DNA of 64,000 nucleotides, taken from positions 343,759 to 407,758 of the forward strand of contig JACCWI010000055.1 of NCBI GenBank assembly GCA_013697725.1, given 5' to 3'. The notes beneath the pieces are model-generated. The model saw only the letters and a program-made list of their open reading frames with translations, was not told where the DNA came from and ran no database searches. The stretch is from Tatlockia sp. (GTDB lineage Bacteria; Pseudomonadota; Gammaproteobacteria; Legionellales; Legionellaceae). Position 1 is the stretch's first letter; each line of letters starts with the position of its first letter. The translations under genes and the position numbers were made by a program. Below, one piece after another: positions 1-9,790 of the stretch.

Positions 1-638
1 TCATGTTCTCTGGACAAGGTACACAATATCAAGGGATGGGGAGAGAACTTTTTTTATCAAAAGAGTTTGGTGGTGTGGCGCCAATTTTTAATCAATATGT
101 TAAAGAGATTTTTGATTTTTTATCTAAAGAAAAACGTTCTGAAATCACAGATATTATTTATGGAGAGAAGAATCCAGAGCAAATTCACAATACAGAACAC
201 GCGCAATTAAGTTTATTCATCAATGGCTATGCACTAGGCCGAACCCTGTTGGATTTGGGTGTTATGCCGGCTGGGATGATTGGGCACAGTATAGGTGAAA
301 TAACGGCTGCCACCTTAGCTGGCGTATTTGATTTGCAAACTGCAGTTAACCTAGTTTTGACACGTGGCAAACTTATGCAGCAGCAAAAAAGAGGAGCTAT
401 GTTGCTAGTGATGGCGACAGCAAACTTGATTATAAAAGAAATAGCGCATTATAGTGATTTGTGGTTAGCCCTGGATAATACAACAGAAAGTTGTGTGGTT
501 GCCGGTACTGTTGAAGCCATCTCTGAATTTAAACAACAGATAGAAAAATTAGGTTGGCAAAGTATTATTTTGAAGACTTCGCATGCCTTTCATACACCTA
601 TGATGGGAGAAGCAGTCAAAGCGTTCGACCTTCACTAA
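1..638 (+). pseudogene. Truncated PKS acyltransferase (AT) domain, open at the left edge
   Basis: The reading frame is already open at the window edge, so this is the tail of a longer gene, probably a ketosynthase-AT polyketide synthase. The visible 211 residues are an AT domain that loads malonyl-type extender units onto a carrier protein: GQGTQ near residue 4, the catalytic-serine motif GHSIGE near residue 95, and HAFH near residue 195. A full AT domain runs on for about another 90 residues. Here the frame stops at TAA 636-638, a few codons after the HAFHTPMM segment, and the next bases encode the end of an NRPS condensation domain in another frame. I read it as the left side of a deletion junction, so it is unlikely to be functional unless the partial domain is still folded. 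Confidence 0.75.
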
Positions 639-654
639 CGCGGTGAAGTTCGAA
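624..654. repeat. Hairpin exactly at the AT/NRPS junction
   Basis: Arms 624-635 (TTCGACCTTCAC) and 643-654 (GTGAAGTTCGAA) pair over 12 positions with one mismatch (C629 opposite T649) around a 7-base loop. AT homology ends and condensation-domain homology begins inside this hairpin, and the reading frame changes here. It is not followed by a T-run, so it does not look like a terminator. I infer a recombination or deletion scar. Confidence 0.6.
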
Positions 655-3600
655 TTGCTGTTAAATATAGAAAAACTACCCAATCAGTTTCTTATTGGTC
701 TGGAATTTAATACTGCCTTATATACGGATGAAAGAGCGAAGCAGTTTATAAACCATTTTGAACAAGCGATTCATTATGTTCTAGAAAATCCTAGAGGCGA
801 ATTGTCCCGCTTTTCCTTACTAAGCACCGAAGAATTAACTCTGATCGAAACTATCAACAACACAGCAACTAGCTATCCTAAAGATAAATCCATTGCTCAA
901 CTTTTTAGACAGCAAGTTCAAACAAATCCGCAGCAATTGGCATTGATTTGGCACGATGAACAAATTACCTATTTAGAATTAAGTAAGGAAGTTAATCAAA
1001 TCGCTGCCATTTTAAAACAAAATTTATTTCTTGCTGGCCAAAAGGTTGCTGTTTTATTAGCTCGTTCTCCTAAACAGATCGCCGCAATCATGGCAATACT
1101 GCAGGTTGGGGGGAGCTATGTACCAATTTGTCCAAGTTATCCAAATCAACGCATTCAATTTATTTTAGAAGATAGTAAGGCTTCATTTTTATTAACCACC
1201 TCTGTCCTTTGCCCTCAAACTCTATCTGCGCCCATTACAACCTTGCTATTAGACGCATCAGAAATTTTAGCTAGCAAAAATCATCCAGAGGTTGAATCAA
1301 CAGATGTTAATATTCCCGCCTATATAATGTATACATCCGGAACGACTGGCAGACCCAAAGGTACGCTGGTAGGGCAAGCCGCTGTGATCCGAACCGTTAT
1401 AAAAACAAATTATATTGATATCAAACCTCAAGACCGTATCTTGCAACTTTCAAATTTTGCCTTTGATGGTTCTGTATTTGATATATTTGGTGCTTTACTG
1501 AATGGGGCAACCTTAATCCTTGTTCCTGAAAACATAGTTCAAGACCCTTTACTTTTATTGGATTATATTAATAAACAACAAGTGACTTTGTTTTTTGTCA
1601 CTACAGCCTTATTTAATTTATTGGTAAATGCTAATTTGAGTTCCTTAACCTCAGTTCGTCAAATTATATTTGGAGGAGAAGCTGCCTCAGTAGCTCAGGT
1701 ACGTAAAGGGGTAGAGGCTTTAGGCCCCAATAAATTAATACAAGTTTATGGTCCGACTGAAACCACAGTGTTTGCAAGTTATTACCCAATCAATCAAGTT
1801 ATTGATTCGGCTCATTATATTCCGATTGGCTATCCCGTTTCTAATTCAACGCTTTATGTATTGGATAAGGATTTATGCCCAGTTCTTCCTCAAGTGACGG
1901 GCGAGCTTTATATTGGTGGTGATGGGGTTGCCCACTCTTATTTTAACCTTGATTCATTAACCAATGAACGCTTTATTGCTAACCCCTTTATGCCTCATAC
2001 ACGAATGTATCGGACAGGTGATTTGGTCAAACGGTTAAAAAACGGGGTCTTAGTTTTTATAGGACGAAATGATTCACAAGTTAAAATAAGAGGATATCGA
2101 ATTGAGTTGGGAGAAATAGAAGTAAAATTTCAACAAATTTCTGAAGTTGATCGGGTTATTTTGGCGGTTGAACAGGATAATCAAGGTGATAAGTTTATAA
2201 GCGCGTACTACACACTATCAAACGTTAACACACCCATAACAGCTAAGGCAATTTTACAAAAACTCAAACAGACCCTCCCATCGTACATGCTGCCAAGCCA
2301 TATTCAGCCTATCGCAAATGTCCCAATATCCACGGGAGGTAAAGTTGATTTTCGAGCCTTAGCTGCCCTGCGAAGCGGATTTAACAGGAATTCTGTTTCT
2401 ACTTCTACCACTTCAACCCTAGATCAAATAAGTGCTTTGATTTTAGATAAAATGCAACAGATCCTGGATCTTAATCAAATGGAAAGCGATGATGATTTTT
2501 TTTATCGAGGTGGGCACTCGCTTAAAGCGATAACCCTAGCCGCTGCTCTTGATAAGGGGGGTATCAAAGTTAGAGTTGCAGATATTTTTAAATTTCCCAC
2601 GGCAAGATCTTTGGCGAAACATGTATTAGCCATGAGAACCTTGCAAGATACGGATGAAATTTCAGTTGAGAAATCTGATAACAAAGAAATTATAAGGGCG
2701 ATTAACACTAAGGTCATTGAGCAGAAAGTAAATCTAATGTTATCGCAGGTTCAATCGGGACATGCATTGATGTCTTCAATCGTACAATCATCGCCTGTAC
2801 TTAAAAGCTTCCCTTTATCCGCAATCCAGACATTTCACTTTAAAAAAACAAAACGTCATAGCGGTTTTGTCACTCGAATTAGCAAGAAGGTAAGTGAGTC
2901 TTTTATTCGTCTCTTAATTACTCACCTTATGTTAGAACATCAGCTGTTGCATTCCATACTAATTCCTAAGGAACAAAGCGCTATATGGGTTGAGCATGAC
3001 CTATTTGACTTAGCTAGTTATTTCTCCAAACACCTTTGTTATTTTGACTGTGTTCAGGATGAATTTCATAATAATCCCGAGCAACAGAATCGCTTCATTC
3101 AACAACTGTTTTCAATGCCTTATGGTGAAGAGCAATTACAGTGGAGAGTTTGCAGTATAAAACTGGATTCTGAATCCCATCTTCTAATCTTTGGTTTTGA
3201 TCATCTTGCTTTTGATGGACGAAGTGCTGAAATTATTCGTAGCCACTTAGAAACTCTTATTTATACGCAGAATGAATCATCACTGGAATTAAGAAAATCT
3301 GGTAATAGTTCTGTGCAAAAATATTCAGATTACGTTAACTATGTACAGGAAGGACCCCTTATTGCTGTGGAGGAAATTCTAAGCCAATTTCATTTAGCCT
3401 CATGGAGTCAATCTAATCTAAAATTACTAAAGAAAATGAAACAAGGTTCAACTTCTGATAGTCAGGAATTTAAATTTAAGATATCGCTTGAATCTATTGA
3501 AAATTCCTGTATTTGGGAAAATGCGTTGGTTATAGCGATGCAGTTAATGTTTCAATATAGTGAGTTAGATGAACTTGCAATGGGTATGGTAAGTCATGGC

Positions 3601-4074
3601 AGACATTATAATTCCCAACATTTTAATAATTGTGTCGGTGAGTTTCTGGATATTATTCCTATTAGAATCCAAAACTCTTGTGAGCCAAAAGCAATTATAA
3701 AGTTATTAGATTTCTGCCGGGAATATCGCGTTAATTTTATGGAACTGTTACACAATAAAAAACCTCAGTCGCAGTTTAAAAAAATAACTAAATTCTTGGC
3801 TCCTTCTTATCTCACCGATAAAAACAGTATGCAGATGGTTTTATTTAATTTTCAAGGATTTATAACAGAAAATGAACATGTTTTATTCGATGAAAATAAA
3901 GTAGAATCAGGAGCAAATGCGATGTTATCTCAGCTTTCGATATCAATATTTTATGATGAGTCAAATGTACATATCAATTTAAGATCAGTATTTGGATTAG
4001 ATAGTAAACGTTTACAAGCCTGTCTTGCTGAACTTGAAATAGGCAAGCCGCAAACTATGGCAGGATGTTTCTAG
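643..4074 (+). CDS. NRPS: condensation-domain remnant, adenylation, carrier, terminal condensation domain
   Basis: Non-ribosomal peptide synthetase, 1143 residues. Residues 1-75 are only the last part of a condensation domain (FELLLNIEK, then EFNTALYT). An adenylation domain follows at about 80-570 with YTSGTTGRPKG, YGPTETT, YRTGDL and the catalytic lysine in STGGKVD. By eye the substrate-pocket residues read D-G-F-F-I-G-V-V-F, close to the published isoleucine code DGFFLGVVYK. A carrier domain (GGHS serine) lies near residue 625. A condensation domain covers about 720-1140, with DHLAFDG in place of HHxxxDG (the second, catalytic His is kept) and GEFLDIIPIR. The GTG at 643 has no SD and lies inside the junction hairpin, so the true N-terminus has probably been lost. 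A free carrier gene follows 28 bases downstream. Confidence 0.85.
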   Translation: MKFELLLNIEKLPNQFLIGLEFNTALYTDERAKQFINHFEQAIHYVLENPRGELSRFSLLSTEELTLIETINNTATSYPKDKSIAQLFRQQVQTNPQQLALIWHDEQITYLELSKEVNQIAAILKQNLFLAGQKVAVLLARSPKQIAAIMAILQVGGSYVPICPSYPNQRIQFILEDSKASFLLTTSVLCPQTLSAPITTLLLDASEILASKNHPEVESTDVNIPAYIMYTSGTTGRPKGTLVGQAAVIRTVIKTNYIDIKPQDRILQLSNFAFDGSVFDIFGALLNGATLILVPENIVQDPLLLLDYINKQQVTLFFVTTALFNLLVNANLSSLTSVRQIIFGGEAASVAQVRKGVEALGPNKLIQVYGPTETTVFASYYPINQVIDSAHYIPIGYPVSNSTLYVLDKDLCPVLPQVTGELYIGGDGVAHSYFNLDSLTNERFIANPFMPHTRMYRTGDLVKRLKNGVLVFIGRNDSQVKIRGYRIELGEIEVKFQQISEVDRVILAVEQDNQGDKFISAYYTLSNVNTPITAKAILQKLKQTLPSYMLPSHIQPIANVPISTGGKVDFRALAALRSGFNRNSVSTSTTSTLDQISALILDKMQQILDLNQMESDDDFFYRGGHSLKAITLAAALDKGGIKVRVADIFKFPTARSLAKHVLAMRTLQDTDEISVEKSDNKEIIRAINTKVIEQKVNLMLSQVQSGHALMSSIVQSSPVLKSFPLSAIQTFHFKKTKRHSGFVTRISKKVSESFIRLLITHLMLEHQLLHSILIPKEQSAIWVEHDLFDLASYFSKHLCYFDCVQDEFHNNPEQQNRFIQQLFSMPYGEEQLQWRVCSIKLDSESHLLIFGFDHLAFDGRSAEIIRSHLETLIYTQNESSLELRKSGNSSVQKYSDYVNYVQEGPLIAVEEILSQFHLASWSQSNLKLLKKMKQGSTSDSQEFKFKISLESIENSCIWENALVIAMQLMFQYSELDELAMGMVSHGRHYNSQHFNNCVGEFLDIIPIRIQNSCEPKAIIKLLDFCREYRVNFMELLHNKKPQSQFKKITKFLAPSYLTDKNSMQMVLFNFQGFITENEHVLFDENKVESGANAMLSQLSISIFYDESNVHINLRSVFGLDSKRLQACLAELEIGKPQTMAGCF

Positions 4075-4102
4075 ATTTCATTGGTACAAGGAGTAGTTTT
4101 AT

Positions 4103-4357
4103 ATGAGCAAAGAACGATTTATTGAAGTAATAAAAGCAGAACTTGCTTTAGAAACAGGACAAGCGATAGAACAGATTCAAACCGATGTAAATTTTCTCCG
4201 ATTAGGAATCTCCTCAATCCAAATTTTAAAGATAATCAATAGGATCAAACACAAAATAAATTTAGACATTAGTCCTGCGGCAATGTTTGAATATAAAACG
4301 ATCCGAGAATTTTCAGAGTATTTAGAAACCCTGGAAGAAGAATTAATCGCTGGGTGA
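4103..4357 (+). CDS. Free-standing acyl/peptidyl carrier protein
   Basis: 84-residue carrier protein of the PP-binding family. It carries the growing acyl or peptidyl chain as a thioester on a 4'-phosphopantetheine arm. The attachment motif reads LGISSIQ near residue 37; the usual Asp before the modified Ser is Ser here, and the second Ser is the likely site. The flanking helices and length fit the family. An AAGGAG SD ends 10 bases before the ATG. It sits between the NRPS and the FAAL-ACP-KS gene in the same direction with short gaps, so it is probably co-transcribed and acts as the acceptor for one of these enzymes; which one cannot be read from sequence. Confidence 0.85.
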   Translation: MSKERFIEVIKAELALETGQAIEQIQTDVNFLRLGISSIQILKIINRIKHKINLDISPAAMFEYKTIREFSEYLETLEEELIAG

Positions 4358-4378
4358 ATTTTCTCAAGAGAGAAGTAT

Positions 4379-7300
4379 ATGTCTAAATTAGCAATTCAGA
4401 ACGGAAAATCCATTCCACTCCCAGACGAATTCAGTACCCTAGCTGAAATGCTGTATTCAGTGGCATTGAATTACCCTGAAAAAGGGATGTACTTCATTGA
4501 TTCAGCAAGACAAGAAACCTTTATCTCATACCCTGTGCTTATTGAAAAGGCACAATATTGTTTAACAGAGCTACGAAAAAAACAGTTAGCTACTCACGAT
4601 TTTGTCATTATTGAAATTACTGATCCGCAGCAATTTTACATTGTATTTTGGGCTTGTATTATAGGTGGTATCGTCGCCGTACCTATCACCCAGCCTAAAT
4701 CATTTGATCCGAATTCCAAGAAAATGACTAAGTTATTTAATGTGTGGGAGCAATTAGAAAAGCCCACCATTATTACCGATTTAAAATCGTTGCCCTATTA
4801 TCAAAAATTACAAAATTCACCTCTCTACACCAATCTGAAAGTGATGGCAGTTGATTTAAAAGAAATAGAAACTGACTATAGCTCTCACACATCTACCTCA
4901 GAAAGTTTAGCTGTTTTGCAATTTTCATCTGGCAGTACAGGTATGCCTAAAGGCGTGCAATTAACCCATAAAAATATTCTTGTTAATCTTATCTCCATGA
5001 AAGAAAGTTTTCAGGTAACTGATAAAGATGTAACGGTTTCATGGTTACCTCATACCCATGATATGGGATTGTTCACTATTTACCTTACCTCTGTTTTATG
5101 TGGAATGAATATTATTATTATGTCGCCAGCATCCTTTATTCGTTCCCCCGCATTATTTTTGGAAAAAATCGCTGCCCATCGAGCTACCTGGTTTGGAAGT
5201 CCCAATTTTGGTTTTGAATGGTTAACTAATAAAATACCTTGCGAGTCTTTACCTACTATAGACCTCTCTTCAATCCGCTTTTGCTTAAATGGTGCTGAAC
5301 CTATTTCCTATGAAGTGGTAAAGGCCTTTTGTGTAAAATTTTCTGCATGTGGTTTTAAAGAGGAGATGATGCGTCCTGCCTATGGAATGGCTGAAGCGAC
5401 AGTGGGTGTAAGCGTTCACCCCCTGGGAGAAAAACCTGTCTGTCTGCAGGTCAATCGACTTAAAATAATTCAGCAAGGTATAGCGGAATTTTCAACCGAT
5501 GAGAATTGTTCCAAATTTTATTCTGTCGGCAAAAACGTAGGGGATTTATCGGTTCGTATTGCGGATAAACAGGGCAATACCTTAGATGAGAACTTTCTCG
5601 GTGAAATCCAAATCCAGGGGGAGTCTGTTACCGCTGGCTATTATGGCTATTGCAATGACAGTTTATTTGATGGGTCCTGGTTACATACTGGTGATTTAGG
5701 ATTCATTAATGATGGCTTATTAGTAGTCACAGGGCGCATTAAGGATGTGGTTTTTGTGCGCGGGCAAAATTATTTTGCTCATGATTTAGAGGAAATTTTG
5801 TATTTTAATCTAAAATTTCCTCGTGGAAAATTGGCTATTTCAGGTACTACCAATCAGGATAGATTTGAAGAAGAAATTATCGTATTTTATGCGCATAAAT
5901 CAGAGCTACAACTCTTTTTGCCAATAAAGCAGCTGATAGTTCAGACGATCAACAAGACCTTGGGATTGACGGTCTCACATGTTATTCCCGTCAAGGAGAT
6001 TCCACGAACCACCAGTGGCAAGATACAGCGATTCCAACTTAAACAACAATATGAGTCAGGTGAATATGCTGAGATTTTGCAAAGAATTAAACAACTCTGC
6101 GAACAAGAATCGAAGATATTTTCTGCAATGGAATCTTATGAAAAAAGTCCATTGCTAAAACAAATGATAACTCAGATCTGGGCAAGAATTTTGAATCTGG
6201 ATCTGCAAAATATTGCTGCCGATGAAGAGTTTTTTGCCTTGGGAGGAGACTCGGTTAAAGCATTTCAATTTTTGAGTGAGTTAGAGAGTCAGCTCGGTAA
6301 ACCCATCGATTTTAGATTGCTAATCGAATGTAAAACCATCAATCAAATTATTGTCTATCTCAACAAAAATTTAAGTATCGAAAGCTTGGAATCTGAAAAC
6401 GAAAGTTTAACCCCGGCAAGTTTGTCAGACGACTATGCGATTGCAATTACAGGTTTTGCTTTAAGATTACCAGGCTCGGATACGCCTCAACAATTCTGGG
6501 AAAATTTATGTAACTCTAAACATTTGGTAACACCTGTTAGTGAAAAACGTAAAAAATTAGCTGATTGTTACGATTGGAACGACTGGTTAGGAGAGTTAGA
6601 CAATGTAGACTACTTTGATCATGATTTTTTTGATTTCTCGAAAGAGGAAGCTTGCTTTATTGATCCACAACAACGCTTGGCTTTGGAAGTTTCTTATGAG
6701 GCATTAGAGGAAGCTGGATGTATCCCAGGATCTGGTCTGAAACAAAATGTGGGAGTCTACGCGGGAGGTAGTGCTAACACCTATTATCAACTTTTGATGC
6801 GTCATATTCAAAAATTCGAATCGACCTCGTTACATCCTCATGCTTTAGTAGGTAATTTAGCGAGCATGATTCCGGCACAAATTGCGCGTGCTTTTCATTT
6901 TACGGGGCCTGTGTTAGCAATTGATACCTCCTGCTCATCTTCATTAGTTGCCCTACACTATGCAGTGCAAGCGCTAAGAGAAAAACAAATCGACGGTGCG
7001 GTTGTTTTAGGCACTAATTTATTATTGTCCCCAGAAGTCCATATTTTATGCAATAAAGCAGGCATTTTATCTAATTCCCCTTATGCCAAGGTTTTTGACA
7101 AAGATGCTGATGGAACAGTGCTAGGAGAAGGTATTGTAGTTTTATATTTAGAAACCTTAGCCAAGGCTAAACAAGAATCTAAGCCTATTCATGGCATTAT
7201 CCGCGGCACCGCCATTAATAATAACGGCGGCTCATTGAGTCTAATGGCTCCTAACCCTGGTGCGCAACATGATGTAATTATTAATGCTTATCGTAATGCT

Positions 7301-8377
7301 TGTATTAGTCCTAAAGATATACAATATATCGAAGTTCATGGGACAGGAACCGCCATTGGCGATCCCATTGAAATCAACATGCTCTCAAAGGTGTTTAAAC
7401 CTAGTAATTTTGAACAGAAAGTAGTTATCGGTTCGTTAAAATCAAATATTGGACATTTATTAGCTGCTGCGGGGATCGCAGGCTTAGCAAAAGTACTAAT
7501 GTGTTTAAAACATAAAAAATTTGTACCTAGTTTACATTTAGAGACTATCAATCCGGCATTAAACCTGGAGTCCTCTCCTTTTTGTATTCACCAGAAAATT
7601 GAAGAGTGGCAGGCTCCTGAGCAAGGGCCAAGGACGGCCGGATTAAGTTCCTTTGGTTTCAGTGGAACAAACACTCATGTAGTTCTTGAGGAATCACCAA
7701 AAATTGAGAAAGAAGCTGAGCCTCAAACGCTGGTTTTCCCGCATATTTTAACTCTATCAGCAAAATCGTCGGTCTCTTTAACTAACCTTATAGACCAGAT
7801 GCACAATTTACTGCAAACGCCCTATCTTAATATTTATGATATTTGTCTAACCAGGAATTGTTATCGGGCACATTTTAATTCTCGCGCAGCTTGGCTGATA
7901 TTTGAGGATAGAACGATTCAACAGTTTTCAATGACAGCTAAAAAAAATCTAGTGGCAATTCAACCTAAAGTTAAGCTTTTAGTGGATGAAAGAAATCAGG
8001 ATTTGATGAATAAGGATTACTGGAGAATCTTATTTGCCAATCTTGGTCAACATATTCCATTAGGCTTTATTAAAATCAAACCAGATGAGATATCAGAAGC
8101 GCTATCCCAACTTGATAATCATAATAATGAAAATATTTTGATTTATCTAAATGATAATTTTGAACAACGATGTCCTTATGAGCACAACCAAATTAATCTT
8201 AATTTATCTGCAAGCTTAAAACATGATTTACGAACGCAGTTACTAATAATCTTAGCTGAGTTATATCTGTTAGGAGTTAAGATTGACTGGACTCCGCTTT
8301 ATCAAAATGGTGTAGGTCAGTTAGTTTCTTTGCCAAAATATCCCTTCGAGTCTAAGCCTTTATGGCTTGATTTATAA
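4379..8377 (+). CDS. Fatty-acyl-AMP ligase / carrier / ketosynthase hybrid (AT body missing)
   Basis: 1332-residue initiation protein. Residues about 15-570 are a fatty-acyl-AMP ligase (SSGSTGMPKGV, NGAEPIS, YGMAEATVGVS, TGRIKDV), which activates a fatty acid and passes it to a carrier instead of to CoA. A carrier domain follows at about 590-660 (GGDS near 624). A ketosynthase lies at about 685-1115 with active Cys in DTSCSSS near 851 and the two His in HGTGTAIGDP and KSNIGH. The remaining 200 residues hold a KS-AT linker (CYRAHFNSRAAW) and a post-AT linker (VKIDW, LPKYPF), but there is no AT body: neither GQGTQ nor GHSxGE occurs. The extender unit must therefore be loaded in trans. The domain order matches the start of iturin/mycosubtilin synthases. 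Confidence 0.85.
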   Translation: MSKLAIQNGKSIPLPDEFSTLAEMLYSVALNYPEKGMYFIDSARQETFISYPVLIEKAQYCLTELRKKQLATHDFVIIEITDPQQFYIVFWACIIGGIVAVPITQPKSFDPNSKKMTKLFNVWEQLEKPTIITDLKSLPYYQKLQNSPLYTNLKVMAVDLKEIETDYSSHTSTSESLAVLQFSSGSTGMPKGVQLTHKNILVNLISMKESFQVTDKDVTVSWLPHTHDMGLFTIYLTSVLCGMNIIIMSPASFIRSPALFLEKIAAHRATWFGSPNFGFEWLTNKIPCESLPTIDLSSIRFCLNGAEPISYEVVKAFCVKFSACGFKEEMMRPAYGMAEATVGVSVHPLGEKPVCLQVNRLKIIQQGIAEFSTDENCSKFYSVGKNVGDLSVRIADKQGNTLDENFLGEIQIQGESVTAGYYGYCNDSLFDGSWLHTGDLGFINDGLLVVTGRIKDVVFVRGQNYFAHDLEEILYFNLKFPRGKLAISGTTNQDRFEEEIIVFYAHKSELQLFLPIKQLIVQTINKTLGLTVSHVIPVKEIPRTTSGKIQRFQLKQQYESGEYAEILQRIKQLCEQESKIFSAMESYEKSPLLKQMITQIWARILNLDLQNIAADEEFFALGGDSVKAFQFLSELESQLGKPIDFRLLIECKTINQIIVYLNKNLSIESLESENESLTPASLSDDYAIAITGFALRLPGSDTPQQFWENLCNSKHLVTPVSEKRKKLADCYDWNDWLGELDNVDYFDHDFFDFSKEEACFIDPQQRLALEVSYEALEEAGCIPGSGLKQNVGVYAGGSANTYYQLLMRHIQKFESTSLHPHALVGNLASMIPAQIARAFHFTGPVLAIDTSCSSSLVALHYAVQALREKQIDGAVVLGTNLLLSPEVHILCNKAGILSNSPYAKVFDKDADGTVLGEGIVVLYLETLAKAKQESKPIHGIIRGTAINNNGGSLSLMAPNPGAQHDVIINAYRNACISPKDIQYIEVHGTGTAIGDPIEINMLSKVFKPSNFEQKVVIGSLKSNIGHLLAAAGIAGLAKVLMCLKHKKFVPSLHLETINPALNLESSPFCIHQKIEEWQAPEQGPRTAGLSSFGFSGTNTHVVLEESPKIEKEAEPQTLVFPHILTLSAKSSVSLTNLIDQMHNLLQTPYLNIYDICLTRNCYRAHFNSRAAWLIFEDRTIQQFSMTAKKNLVAIQPKVKLLVDERNQDLMNKDYWRILFANLGQHIPLGFIKIKPDEISEALSQLDNHNNENILIYLNDNFEQRCPYEHNQINLNLSASLKHDLRTQLLIILAELYLLGVKIDWTPLYQNGVGQLVSLPKYPFESKPLWLDL

Positions 8378-8410
8378 ATTTCGAAAATAGTATTAATTTT
8401 TAAATGGACA

Positions 8411-9754
8411 ATGCAAATGCCCCTATCTCAACATAACCTTCAAACTTATAATCAACGAGTCAAGCGCATTTTACCTGGAGGAATTCATTATAACTTTCGT
8501 CTTCCCTGGGAAGAGACGCCTCTGCATTTTGTTAAATCTAAAGGCAGCCGGTTGTGGGATATGAATGGCAACCAGTATTTAGATTTTTATGCACGATTTG
8601 GCGCCTTAATTGTTGGCCATGGTAATGAGCAATATAATGACTATCTAAAGCAAACGATTGATAGGGTGCTTTCAGTAAGTCATTCAGATTTAGATGCTGA
8701 GGTTTTAGAGGCATTGAATGCTCACATTCCCTCTGCAGAAATGATTCGTTTCGGTTTGTCAGGCACAGAGATAGTACAAAATGCCATTCGTCTTGCGAGA
8801 GCTTGGACTGGTCGAAACCGTTTTATCCGTTTTGAAGGACATTATCACGGCAATGCTGACAATATCATGGGGGGAAAATCATCCAAGTTAAAATCTTATA
8901 TACCCTCTGATTTTAAAGGCGACTTACGCGGAACGGATGGTCGAGCTATCGATGCATTGGAATCTCAATCCTATCTTTTACCTTGGAATAATATTGAAAT
9001 TCTGGAAGCCTTTGTTTGTGAACATCATCATGAATTGGCTGCAATTATCACCGAACCCATTTGTGTCAATGCAGGTTCTATCATGCCTCAGAAGGGTTAC
9101 TTGGAAAGCATGCGCAGCTTGTGTGATCGCTATGGAATCGTTCTTATTTTTGATGAGATTATTACAGGTTTTCGTTCCGGACTTGGTGGTGCCCAGACTC
9201 TGTTAGGGGTAATTCCTGATTTAACAGCATTAGGGAAAGCGATAGGCGGTGGTGGACTTCCGGTTGCAGCCTTGGCTGGTAAAAAAGAAATTATGCAGCT
9301 TTTGGTTGAGAAGAAAGTGATTCATGCCGGAACCTTCAATGGTTACCCTCTAGGTATGGCGGCTGTTAAAGCGACAGTTGAAATATTGAGTCAGAATCAA
9401 GGGGCAGCTTTGCAACATATGAATAAAACCGTAGAAGCTATCCATGACTTATTCAAATCAAGAGCTCAGGCAATAGGTATTCCGTTAATTATACAAGGGC
9501 CGCCCGCTTATGCTTCTTACCACTGCTGTGAAAAGCCATTATTAATACCTTCTGACTATACCTTTGATATTATGACCTTAGACATAATATTAAATAACTG
9601 TCTGGTAAAAAATGGAATTTTAGTTTCAACCCTTTCACGTATTTATCCCAACATATTAATCAATGACGATGATGTTAACTGGTTTGCCGAGCACATTGAT
9701 CAAGCTTTAATGGATGCGAAGATAATTTTTGATGAGATGTTGGTTTGTGTGTGA
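8411..9754 (+). CDS. Class III PLP aminotransferase, glutamate-1-semialdehyde aminomutase-like
   Basis: 447-residue PLP enzyme of the hemL/class III aminotransferase fold. Visible motifs are LSGTEIVQNAIRLARA, FEGHYHGNAD, FDEIITGFRSG and the PLP lysine in ALGKAIGGGGLPVAAL. Its place directly after a FAAL-ACP-KS protein argues against a haem role. In iturin and mycosubtilin synthases an aminotransferase domain of this same family converts the beta-keto acyl chain to a beta-amino acyl chain on the carrier. I infer that this free-standing version does the same here. The two ATGs at 8411 and 8417 both fit; no strong SD distinguishes them. The gene lies 33 bases after the KS gene, in one apparent operon. 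Confidence 0.85.
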   Translation: MQMPLSQHNLQTYNQRVKRILPGGIHYNFRLPWEETPLHFVKSKGSRLWDMNGNQYLDFYARFGALIVGHGNEQYNDYLKQTIDRVLSVSHSDLDAEVLEALNAHIPSAEMIRFGLSGTEIVQNAIRLARAWTGRNRFIRFEGHYHGNADNIMGGKSSKLKSYIPSDFKGDLRGTDGRAIDALESQSYLLPWNNIEILEAFVCEHHHELAAIITEPICVNAGSIMPQKGYLESMRSLCDRYGIVLIFDEIITGFRSGLGGAQTLLGVIPDLTALGKAIGGGGLPVAALAGKKEIMQLLVEKKVIHAGTFNGYPLGMAAVKATVEILSQNQGAALQHMNKTVEAIHDLFKSRAQAIGIPLIIQGPPAYASYHCCEKPLLIPSDYTFDIMTLDIILNNCLVKNGILVSTLSRIYPNILINDDDVNWFAEHIDQALMDAKIIFDEMLVCV

Positions 9755-9790
9755 TATATTCGCTGCTTCAAATTTAGGGATGATTTTTTT

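Noticed and set aside
8411..9754. hemL (glutamate-1-semialdehyde aminomutase) of haem synthesis
   Set aside because: The fold is the same, but the gene is embedded in a FAAL/KS/NRPS cluster, where this family supplies beta-amination; a housekeeping hemL is expected elsewhere.
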